From NCBI GenBank assembly GCA_934149005.1, contig CAKPDN010000001.1:255403-319402 (forward strand): DNA of 64,000 bases. The letters are read 5' to 3'. This document shows positions 47,410-56,600 of the stretch, piece by piece (position 1 is the first letter of the stretch; the number at the start of each line of letters is the position of its first letter). Below the pieces are notes generated by a model that had not been told where the DNA came from, made no database searches, and was given only the letters and a program-made list of their open reading frames with translations. Position numbers and translations under genes: made by a program. The DNA is from an uncultured Clostridia bacterium (lineage in GTDB: Bacteria > Bacillota > Clostridia > TANB77 > CAG-508).

Positions 47410-47590
47410 TTCGCTCACCCCTTTTTTGTCAATAAAGACACATCTTTTTGATAGAAATTTTTTCTTAAAGCTTTTCTTTACTATTTATGTAAATTATGCT
47501 GTACTCTATTTAAATTTTGTAACCATTAATATGTTATGGAAAAACCTAACCTCCGAAGTTGTCAAAAGTACCTCACCTTTTGGCAACTTT

Positions 47591-49276
47591 TTATATTGAC
47601 TTCATAACATCCTTAAGATTAATCTGTAAGCTATCTACACCATTAAAACTATTAATTTCCAAAGTTCCTACTACATCAATTTTGTCACCAATTCTATATT
47701 CATCAGCCAAATATCCTAGATTAAACCCAATAGCATTTACAATAGCATTTTCATCTTTCAAAGTCATTTTGATATGTTTTCCCTCTGATAATGTTCTTAT
47801 TGAATTTATTTTTAAATTTTTAAAAATAAATATTGGCATCTTATTTCCTTCGCCAAATGGTTCCAATTGTTTTAAACTAGTAACAATTTCTTTATTAATT
47901 CCACTTAAATTAACTTTAGCATCTATATTTATAATAGGAATTATTTCATCTATTTTTGCTTTCCTTGCAACTTCTTCAAATTCTTTTTTAAATTTCTCAA
48001 ATTTATCTCTTTTTATTGTAATTCCTATTGCCATACTGTGTCCACCAAATTTTTCTATTGTATCTTGACAATTCATTAATGCTTCATGTAAATCAAATCC
48101 AGGTATGCTTCTACCAGAACCTTTTGCTAAATCTTCTTCATAACACAATAAAATACTTGGCTTAAAATATAAATCTGTAATTTTTGAAGATACTATCCCA
48201 ATAACACCATGATGCCAATTTTCACCTGCAATTATTATTGCATTTTTCTCATTTAATTTATTTTTTTCTATTTGATTTATTGCATCTTCATAAATTGTTT
48301 TTTCTTTTTCCTGCCTTAATGTATTATAATCATTTAATTTTTTTGTTAATTCATTTACTTCATATATATCTTGTGACAAAAATAATTTTAAAGCTTCATC
48401 TGCATGTCCCATTCTTCCACAAGCATTTATTCTTGGTGCTACACCAAATGATATTGTATTTGAATCTATATTTTTATATCCAGATGAAATTAATAATGAT
48501 TTTAATCCCATATTTTTTGTTTGTGCAACTAGCATTAATCCTAATTTTGCAATCACTCTATTTTCATCTATTAATGGAACAATATCAGATATTGTTCCAA
48601 CACATACAATATCTAAATACTTTAAATACTCTTTTTCTTCTAAATCTAATCTAATTCCAATTGCTTGTATTAACTTAAAAACTACTCCAACTCCTGCTAA
48701 ATCTCTACATGGATACTGATTGTCTTTTCTTTTTGCATCTACAACTGCAATTGCATTTGGAAGTTTATCTCCCACTTCGTGATGATCTGTTACAATTGTT
48801 TCTAATCCTAAAGAATTTGCATAATCAATTTCTTCTATTCCCGAAATTCCGCAATCTACTGTTATCATCAAATCATAATTATTTTTTGTTATTTCATCAA
48901 TTGCATTTTTATTTAAACCATAACCTTCTTCTAACCTGTTTGGAATATACTGATTTACTCGTAATCCCCTATCTTCCAAAAAACTTTTTAAGACAGTTAT
49001 ACTTGTTATACCATCTACATCATAATCTCCATAAATAATAATTTTTTCTTTATTATTTATAGCTTTTATTATTCGTTCTACAGCTATCTCCATATCTGGC
49101 ATTAAAAATGGATTATGGAAATTTTTTCTAGTAGGATTTAAAAATGTTTCCATATCCTCTTCTCTTATTTTTTTGTTTACAAGTATTGTTGCTAATAATC
49201 TATTTAAATTATATTTTTCCACTATTTTATTTATTTCTTCTTCATTAGATGTATATACTTGCCATTTTTTATTCAT
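47591..49276 (-). CDS. recJ: Single-stranded-DNA exonuclease RecJ
   Basis: RecJ degrades single-stranded DNA 5' to 3' in repair and recombination. The 561-residue product has the DHH motifs YGDYDVDGITS, VDCGISG, DHHEV and the DHHA1 part CGRMGHAD and GGHSMAIG, followed by the OB-fold C-terminal domain. Length matches the short RecJ form. Confidence 0.92.
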   Translation of the reverse strand: MNKKWQVYTSNEEEINKIVEKYNLNRLLATILVNKKIREEDMETFLNPTRKNFHNPFLMPDMEIAVERIIKAINNKEKIIIYGDYDVDGITSITVLKSFLEDRGLRVNQYIPNRLEEGYGLNKNAIDEITKNNYDLMITVDCGISGIEEIDYANSLGLETIVTDHHEVGDKLPNAIAVVDAKRKDNQYPCRDLAGVGVVFKLIQAIGIRLDLEEKEYLKYLDIVCVGTISDIVPLIDENRVIAKLGLMLVAQTKNMGLKSLLISSGYKNIDSNTISFGVAPRINACGRMGHADEALKLFLSQDIYEVNELTKKLNDYNTLRQEKEKTIYEDAINQIEKNKLNEKNAIIIAGENWHHGVIGIVSSKITDLYFKPSILLCYEEDLAKGSGRSIPGFDLHEALMNCQDTIEKFGGHSMAIGITIKRDKFEKFKKEFEEVARKAKIDEIIPIINIDAKVNLSGINKEIVTSLKQLEPFGEGNKMPIFIFKNLKINSIRTLSEGKHIKMTLKDENAIVNAIGFNLGYLADEYRIGDKIDVVGTLEINSFNGVDSLQINLKDVMKSI

Positions 49277-49359
49277 ATATTTCTCCTCATTTTTTTACTT
49301 TTCGTATATTGTATAACATTTTTTACTATTTTGAAAGTATTTTTTATAAATTTATCAAA

Positions 49360-49407
49360 AAGAGAGATTAAGTAGGATAACTTGCAATCCCTCTTATTCT
49401 CTCTTAA
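49360..49407 (-). terminator. Terminator of sortase gene
   Basis: On the minus strand TAAGAGAGAATAAGAGGGATT and TAATCTCTCTTTTT form an imperfect stem ending in a T-run. The AGAGGGATT part resembles family B repeats. Confidence 0.6.
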
Positions 49408-49415
49408 TTTATATT

Positions 49416-50099
49416 TTAAATTTGTTTTGCAAAAATAATTGTTCTTTGGTCATTACTTGCATCAGTACAAGTTGATAATGTTAGTTCTGCTAAACCATTA
49501 GTATCTCTAGTATAAAATGATGTATCTGTTGAAGAAGCCTCAAATGTATTATAAACTTCATACGACATATTTGTTCCTCTAAAATCTGTTACATAAATTC
49601 TAGCTCCATTAGATAGTTTCTTTAAATTAGAAAAAAACAATCCATTTCTGTAATTATGTCCTATTACAACTGTATTTCCTGGTTGATTCAAATTATCCCC
49701 ACTTGGATATAATACAACTAATGCTGTTTCTAAAGATTTTGTTGTTATTTCTTCAACTATTGGATAATTTAAATTTATTGCTGGTATTTTCATTGTACCT
49801 GCTACTGTAAATCCTTGATATTTTTTCTTATTTGATGATATACTTCCTCCAATTGCAGTATCTATTGATATTTCATTTGCATCTAATATAATATTTTCCT
49901 CTGTATTTGAGTTTCCTGTTGAATTTTGATCTCCAGTTGTAATATCTCCTTCATAATTTTCTACAAAGTCAGATGCTTGCTTTGTTGTATTAGATTTTTT
50001 TATAAAATCAAAGGCTAAAAATGCTAATAATACTACTATTGCTATTATAACTATAATTAAAATTATTGTTAATACTTTACTATATTTACTTTCAAACAT
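49416..50099 (-). CDS. Sortase
   Basis: Sortases join surface proteins to peptidoglycan. The 227-residue product has an N-terminal helix (about 9-31), a linker, and the sortase beta-barrel with the catalytic His in VIGHNYRNG, the Cys in LTLSTCTDASND and the Arg in QRTIIFA. The TLSTCT context and short size suggest a class D- or E-like enzyme, but this is not certain. The LPYAG protein at 53663-59272 is a possible substrate. Confidence 0.85.
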   Translation of the reverse strand: MFESKYSKVLTIILIIVIIAIVVLLAFLAFDFIKKSNTTKQASDFVENYEGDITTGDQNSTGNSNTEENIILDANEISIDTAIGGSISSNKKKYQGFTVAGTMKIPAINLNYPIVEEITTKSLETALVVLYPSGDNLNQPGNTVVIGHNYRNGLFFSNLKKLSNGARIYVTDFRGTNMSYEVYNTFEASSTDTSFYTRDTNGLAELTLSTCTDASNDQRTIIFAKQI

Positions 50100-50175
50100 A
50101 ATTTTTCCCTCCGTAATTAAAACTCTAATTATATTATAGCATATCTAATCTCTGTTTACAATTTTTTTATTAAAT

Positions 50176-50520
50176 TTATACTATTTTATCTCCAAATTTT
50201 GCTCCGGCTAATATATGAAAGTGTAAGTGCATTACTTCTTGTCCTGCGTTTTTTCCACAATTTACAATTACTCTATACCCATCATCTTTAAATTCTTTTT
50301 CTTCTGCTATTTTATTAATAACACCATAAATTTTTCCAACTATTTCTTCATCTTCTTTTTTCATGTGGGCTAATGATGTTATATGTTTTTTAGGAATTAC
50401 TAATATATGAATTGGTGCTGCTGGGTTTATATCATTAAATGCTAATATTTCTTCATCTTCATATACCTTAGTTGAAGGTATTTCTCCTTTTATTATTTTA
50501 CAAAATAAACAATCTTCCAT
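50176..50520 (-). CDS. HIT-family nucleotide-binding protein
   Basis: The 114-residue protein is of the HinT type: N-terminal DCLFCKIIKGEIPSTKVYE, C-terminal His triad HLHFHILAG. HinT enzymes hydrolyse adenosine phosphoramidates and aminoacyl-AMP, which fits its place next to alaS. Normal length. Confidence 0.93.
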   Translation of the reverse strand: MEDCLFCKIIKGEIPSTKVYEDEEILAFNDINPAAPIHILVIPKKHITSLAHMKKEDEEIVGKIYGVINKIAEEKEFKDDGYRVIVNCGKNAGQEVMHLHFHILAGAKFGDKIV

Positions 50521-50538
50521 TTTTTCTCACCTTTCTAT

Positions 50539-50695
50539 CCGAAGGGATTACGGGGCCACCACATAAAATCCCTTATATTATTTATTTTTATATTTCAATT
50601 ATTTTTAAGGTTTTTTATAAGGGATTTTATGTGGTGGCCCCGTAATCCCTTTCAGTGGTGCTTCCTTAATCCATTCGGGTGATGGCCCCGTAATC
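50539..50695. repeat. Palindromic element, family B, long copy between HIT gene and alaS
   Basis: Arms built on GAAGGGATTACGGGGCCACC and its complement flank an AT-rich centre (50576-50617) that closely matches the one at 37640. On the alaS side extra decayed half units follow (TTCAGTGGTGCTTCC, then CGGGTGATGGCCCCGTAAT). It separates two minus-strand genes. Confidence 0.85.
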
Positions 50696-50725
50696 CCCCT
50701 TAATCCATCTTTAATCCTGTATTTT

Positions 50726-52483
50726 TTATTTTTCCAAAACTGCTTTTATTCTTCTAACTCCAGCTGAGCTTGCTTCTTCCTTTTTAATCTTAAATGTTCC
50801 TAGCTCTGATGTATTTTTAACATGAGGCCCTCCACATAATTCTTTTGAAACATCTCCTATAGAATACACTGTAACAACATCTGGATATTTTTCTATAAAC
50901 ATACATTCTGCTCCTGATTTAACCGCTTCTTCTTTTTTCATTTCTTCTACTGTTACGGGTATTGCATCTTTTATCCATTTATTAACTAAATCCTCTGTTT
51001 TCTTTTTTTCTTCATCTGTCATTTTATGATCACAATTGAAGTCAAATCTCATTCTATCCACTGTAATATTTGAACCTCTTTGATGAGTATCTGGTCCTAA
51101 TACTCTTTTTAATGCTGCATTTAATAAATGTGTTGCTGTATGATATGCAATTGTTATATCATTTTGTTCTGCCAGTCCACCTTTGAATTTCTGTTCTGAA
51201 CCAATTCTCGATTTTTCTTGATGTACTTTAAATAACTCATCAAATTTTTTCATATCTACTTCCATTTTATTTTCTTCTGCCAATTCTTTTGTTACTTCTG
51301 GTGGAAATCCATATGTATCATATAGTTTAAAAGCAACTTGTCCATCTATTATATTTTTTCCTTGTTGTTTTGCTTTATTCATTTCTTTTTGGAATTCTTT
51401 TTCACCATGTGATAAAGTTTTTACAAATTTATTTTTTTCTTCTATTATTACATTTCTAATTATTTCTGCATTTTTTTCTAGTTCTGGATACATTTCTTTT
51501 AAGTTTTTAACATTTATATCTATCAAGGTTGATATCTCATCTAAATTTATTTGTAACTTATTCATATGTCTAACCATTCTACGAATCAATCTTCTCAAAA
51601 CATATCCTCTGTCAACATTACTTGGCCTTCCACCATCAGATATTATCATCATACTTGAACGTAGATGTTCTGCTACTATTCTTCTGCTTTCTATTATATC
51701 TACTTTTTGTAATTCTGATAACTTATCCATAATAGGCATAAATAATTCTGTGTCAAATGGTGTTTCTTTACCTTGTAATAACATAGTCATTCTTTCTAGT
51801 CCTAAACCTGTATCAACATTTTTTTGGGCTAATTTTGTATATTTTCCATCTTTATTTTTGAAATATTCCATAAATACATTATTCCATATTTCAACATATT
51901 TACCACAATCACAGGAAGGCTGACAATTTGATCCACATGCTGGTTTTCCTGTATCATAAAACATTTCTGTATCTGGTCCACATGGTCCTTCTTCCCCTGC
52001 TATCCACCAGTTATCATCTTTGCCGTAATAATAAATGTGTCCATCTAATATTCCTGCCTTTTTCCAACATTCTGCTGCTAATTCATCTCTTGGGCAATCT
52101 TCATCTCCAGCAAATACTGTTACTGACAACTTTTCTACTGGTATTTGTAATTCTTTCGTTAAAAAATCAAAACTCATTTGGATTGATTCTTTTTTAAAAT
52201 AATCACCTAATGACCAATTTCCTAGCATTTCAAAATATGTCAAATGTCTGTTATCTCCAACTTCATCTATATCATTTGTCCTTACACACTTTTGATAATC
52301 TGTAAGTCTTGTTCCTGATGGGTGTTTTTCTCCTAATAAATAAGGTACTAATGGTTGCATTCCAGCTGTATTAAATAATACTGATGGATCATTTTCTGGT
52401 ATTAGTGGTGCGGATGGTATTACACTATGTCCATGTTCTTTAAAAAAGTTTAAATATTTATTTCTTATCTCTATTGCTTTCAT
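50726..52483 (-). CDS. alaS: Alanyl-tRNA synthetase, short form lacking C-Ala domain
   Basis: The ATG at 52483 (MKAIEIRNKYLNFFKEHGH) has GAAGGGAAG upstream. The 585-residue product holds the class II catalytic domain (DPSVLFNTAGMQPLVPYL, LTYFEMLGNWSLGDYF), the tRNA-binding helices and the editing domain (zinc ligands AYHTATHLLNAAL and CGGPHVKNTSELG). It ends with RRIKAVLEK, so the usual C-terminal oligomerisation/C-Ala domain of about 290 residues is missing. There is no downstream remnant, so the short form looks natural. Confidence 0.93.
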   Translation of the reverse strand: MKAIEIRNKYLNFFKEHGHSVIPSAPLIPENDPSVLFNTAGMQPLVPYLLGEKHPSGTRLTDYQKCVRTNDIDEVGDNRHLTYFEMLGNWSLGDYFKKESIQMSFDFLTKELQIPVEKLSVTVFAGDEDCPRDELAAECWKKAGILDGHIYYYGKDDNWWIAGEEGPCGPDTEMFYDTGKPACGSNCQPSCDCGKYVEIWNNVFMEYFKNKDGKYTKLAQKNVDTGLGLERMTMLLQGKETPFDTELFMPIMDKLSELQKVDIIESRRIVAEHLRSSMMIISDGGRPSNVDRGYVLRRLIRRMVRHMNKLQINLDEISTLIDINVKNLKEMYPELEKNAEIIRNVIIEEKNKFVKTLSHGEKEFQKEMNKAKQQGKNIIDGQVAFKLYDTYGFPPEVTKELAEENKMEVDMKKFDELFKVHQEKSRIGSEQKFKGGLAEQNDITIAYHTATHLLNAALKRVLGPDTHQRGSNITVDRMRFDFNCDHKMTDEEKKKTEDLVNKWIKDAIPVTVEEMKKEEAVKSGAECMFIEKYPDVVTVYSIGDVSKELCGGPHVKNTSELGTFKIKKEEASSAGVRRIKAVLEK

Positions 52484-52570
52484 TTTCTTCTTCCCTTCTA
52501 TGTTATACATATTTCTTTTTATTTATGTTTAAAATTATACTTTATTTTTAAGTAAAAATCAATAATTGAC

Positions 52571-52599
52571 TTGTCTTTTTTTCTTTTTTCTCGTATAAT
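52571..52599 (+). promoter_or_regulatory. Promoter of the rluA-type gene
   Basis: TTGTCT, 17-base T-rich spacer, and TATAAT (52594-52599) lie 36 bases ahead of the ATG at 52635. Confidence 0.6.
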
Positions 52600-52634
52600 T
52601 AATTACAATTATCGAAATGGAGTATGTTTTATTT

Positions 52635-53528
52635 ATGAAAAAATTAATTGTCAATAAAAAATATGATGGAAAAAAATTAAATAAATTTTTATTAGAAAAT
52701 ATTCCAAATTTATCTTATGGACTTTTTTGTAATACTCTAAGAAAAAAAGATATTAAAATTAATGGAAAACGTGTTAATAAAGATATAACAGTTTTTAATA
52801 ATGATGAAATTTTAGTGTATATTTCTGATGAATTATTAAATAAAAATTCTTCTAATTCCATTAATTTTGATATTATTTATGAAGATGATAATATTTTACT
52901 TATTAATAAACCTGAAAACATTGAGGTTACTGGAAATAATTCATTAACATCTTTAGTTTATAAGAAGTATGAAAACTTAAATTTTAAACCAATGCCTTGC
53001 CACAGGCTTGATAGAAATACTACAGGTTTAATTTTATATGCTAAAAATGAAATGTCTTTAAATATTCTATTAGAAAAATTTAAAAATCATGAAATAGAAA
53101 AGCATTATTTAGCTTGGGTTTATGGAATTCCTTCAGTAAACTATAAAAGAATTGAAAGTTATTTATTTAAGGATAATAAAAAATCTATGGTTTATATTTC
53201 TGATATACCTAAAAAAGGATATGTAAAAATTATTACATCCTTTTCGGTTTTAGAAAAAAAATCTGATAATACTTCTATTTTAGATGTTCAAATTGAAACT
53301 GGAAAAACTCATCAAATTCGTGCTCACTTAGCCCATATTGGTTATCCTATTATTGGTGATGGTAAATATGGAAAAAATGATATTAATAAACATTTTGAAA
53401 AAAAGTCTCAGACACTTTGTAGTTATATTCTAAAATTTAATTTTAAAACTGATAGTGGTATTTTAAATTATCTTAATTCTAAAAGTTTTACTTTAGAGAA
53501 TGCATATGTTTTTTACAAAAAATATTAA
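52635..53528 (+). CDS. RluA-family pseudouridine synthase
   Basis: The ATG at 52635 is chosen because TGGAG lies 12 bases ahead. The 297-residue product has an N-terminal S4 RNA-binding domain (KKLNKFLLENIPN to about 65) and the RluA catalytic domain, with the Asp nucleophile in CHRLDRNTTGLILYA and the GKTHQIRAHLAHIGYPIIGD motif. These enzymes turn uridine to pseudouridine in rRNA or tRNA; the target base cannot be assigned. Confidence 0.88.
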   Translation: MKKLIVNKKYDGKKLNKFLLENIPNLSYGLFCNTLRKKDIKINGKRVNKDITVFNNDEILVYISDELLNKNSSNSINFDIIYEDDNILLINKPENIEVTGNNSLTSLVYKKYENLNFKPMPCHRLDRNTTGLILYAKNEMSLNILLEKFKNHEIEKHYLAWVYGIPSVNYKRIESYLFKDNKKSMVYISDIPKKGYVKIITSFSVLEKKSDNTSILDVQIETGKTHQIRAHLAHIGYPIIGDGKYGKNDINKHFEKKSQTLCSYILKFNFKTDSGILNYLNSKSFTLENAYVFYKKY

Positions 53529-53584
53529 TATATCAACATTTATAGTAATCATATTTTATATATTACTACTATAACTTGCTAGTC

Positions 53585-53637
53585 AAAAGGGCGAGAAGTT
53601 TTTGGTACTTTATACATGCTTTTTCGCCCTTTTTCTA
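53585..53637. terminator. Bidirectional terminator between rluA-type gene and giant surface protein
   Basis: AAAAGGGCGA (53585-53594) and TCGCCCTTTT (53624-53633) pair at the ends of a 29-base loop; TTTTTCTA follows on the plus strand and TTTTGACTAG on the minus strand. Confidence 0.7.
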
Positions 53638-53662
53638 CTTGCTTTCTTATTAAATTGTAACC

Positions 53663-56600
53663 TTAGTATGGAGGATTTATTGTTGAATATCCATAGCAAC
53701 CAGATGCAATCCATACTTTTCCTGTTCTTGGATTAATACTTATACAAGAAACCTCATAACCACCTTTATTGGTTGCCCATTCCTGATAGTTGGGATTATT
53801 AGCAGTTGTTAGAACTTTCCAATTTTTTCCACCATTGACACTTCTAAGTAATCCTGTTGATGCTGAAAAATAATCTCCTGCTCCCCCTACATATATTACA
53901 GAAGTAGACTTAGGGTCAACAGCTATTGTTCTTAATCTCATAAATCCTCTTTCTGTATCTCTTGGTACATCTATTCTTGTACATTTGTCGTTATTTATAT
54001 CATATTTATATACTCTTTCTATTCCTCCCCAACTATAAGTTTCTCTATCTAGGACATATATATAATTATTTACATGGTCATATGCTAAATCATATATTTT
54101 TTCTGATATTGAACCACTATTGAATTTATCTTTAGTGACTATTTTCCATGTATCCCCATTATCATATGATACAACTACATTTCCTTCTTTATTTGCTCCA
54201 TATAATTCTTTTTGACCAGTATAATTATATGTATATACTGCTACACAACCATCCATTTCTTTCCAGGTATATCCTTTGTCTTTGGAGTAATATTCTTGTG
54301 CAAATAATACATTTGGGTCTGTTATTGATTGCAATGATGTATAATAAGTTGAGGATTCTTCATATTTAGCATTTAATCCTGTATCTGTCCATGTTTTTCC
54401 TCCATCATGTGTGTAAGTTAATGTTCCTCCTCCCCAATTTTTGTTTGCAAATCCATATATTGTGTTTTCATCTGCTGCAAATCCACCATAGAAATTTCCT
54501 TTATCCATCACTAAATTTGTGAATGTTTTTCCTCCATCTTTTGATATTACTCCTGTATAGTCTTGGGCTGATAATAACATTAATTCTGGATTGTAATAAT
54601 TAAACTTAAATTTTCCACCTTGCATCATGTTTGATATTCCACTTGCTTGTACAAAATTTAGTCCACCATCATTACTTCTAAAGGCATTATCTCCTCCAAA
54701 TGTAATAACATTTGAATCATCACTTGGATCTATTATAAAGGCTTTTTCTCTTGAAGCAAAGTTTACATTGTAATAAAATGTTGTTTCTAAATTTGCTTTT
54801 GATATTTGCCATGTTTTTCCTCCATCAAAAGTAACATTTACTAATGTTGTAAAATAGTTGTTCACATCTCCTCTGAATTCATATACCATATGGTTTGGAT
54901 TTTGTTTTGATACTGTTAACATTTGCGGCCATCTTGTATCATATGTGTCACTTGTTATTTTTGTAGTTGTTTCATTTTCAATTTTAAAAATTCCATTCCA
55001 TGTTTGTACATAAACTACATTTCCTACTACATCTAATCCTGTTACTCCTTTTGTAGAGGCTTCATTTGATTTGTTTGGATCATTTCTAAATTCTGTATAT
55101 TCTTTTTCTATTTTATTTGTTTTTGTATTTATTAAAAATAATCCATATTGATTTCCTATATATAATTTTCCATCATCTGTAAATCTTATAATTCCATCCG
55201 CTACCTTTGGATCATTTATTATTAATGTAAATGTTTCTCCACAATCATCTGATTTATATAGTCCCACTTCATTTTCTTTTAGTGTTGTTAATAATCTATA
55301 ATCTGAAGGTTTTGTTCTTATTTGTGTATCTCTTTTATATGGTGTTGAAAAATATAAATCGGTTGAATAATTTTTATTTGCATCATAGCTTGTTGGGTCA
55401 AATTCTAGTCCATCCCATAAGTATCTATATCCTTTTATTCCAATTTTTAAAGTTTTATTCCATGTTTCAGCTTGATCATAACTTATGTGTATTCCTCCAA
55501 CATTTGAATACTGACTTAGTCCTAATGTTGCAACATGATTTGTGTTATGCGGGTCTATTGCAACCATGCCCGCTCCCGGTGATGTTAACCCCGCATTTGC
55601 TCTAGTCCATGTTTTTCCATGATCTGTTGATTTAAATAAACCTGCTACATCTATGCCATATAACATTAAATTTCCATCCTTCGATGTTTCTAATGAAACT
55701 GGCCATTGACTTCCAGCTCCTGTTATGCCGTATTCTTTCATTTTTTGATTTGCCATCAATACTGGCTCATATGTTACTTTGTCATCAATTGGTGTTTTTT
55801 GTTCAAAATTATATTCAAAATCGTTATTATCTTTATCTTCTGTATTATTGTTTAAATTTTTAATTAAGTAATGTAAATCTATTAAATCAACTTTTTTATC
55901 TTCATATATATCTGCATTGTCTTGTTGCTCTTTTGTTAATTTTTCTAAATTTATTAAATATTTTTCAAGTAATTTTATATCTTCTTTGTTTATTTTTTCA
56001 TCTAAATTAATATCTCCTTTTTTTGCATTATTTGAGATAGATTGAAATATGTTTGCACAAATATTAGAACTTATAGCTAATGCTAATACTACTGTTAAAG
56101 TTGTTTTTCTTATTTTTTTGTATCTTACTAGCAAAATAATTATAATAATTAAAATTATTGTTATAATAATAATTTTAATATGTTTATTTTTCCCAGCGTA
56201 TGGTAATCTTTCTTTTACAGTCTTATCTTTTTCTTGCTCTTTGCTTACATTTTCTTTGTTATTTTCATTGCTTTTATTTATTACATTCTCTTTGTTACTT
56301 TCATCACTTTTTTTATCTTCATTGCCTTTGTTGTTTTTATTTTCTTTATTGTTTTCGTTTCCTTTATTGTCTTCGTTTCCTTTATTGTCTTCGTTTCCTT
56401 TATTGTCTTCGTTTCCTTTATTGTCTTCGTTTCCTTTATTATCTTCGTTTCCTTTATTATCTTCAGCTTTTGTATTATTTATTTTTATATCTATTGTTTC
56501 TGAGTTTAATGTTGTAATCTTTTCATTTTTTATTTCATCTACAGTTTCTAAATTCTTTATATTAATTTCAGTATCTAAGTTTTGTGCATCACATTTGCAT

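Noticed and set aside
47540..47580. Stem AAGTTGTCAAAAG/CTTTTGGCAACTT between recJ and relA
   Set aside because: The T-run is on the plus strand, where no gene ends. It may regulate relA but nothing supports a class.
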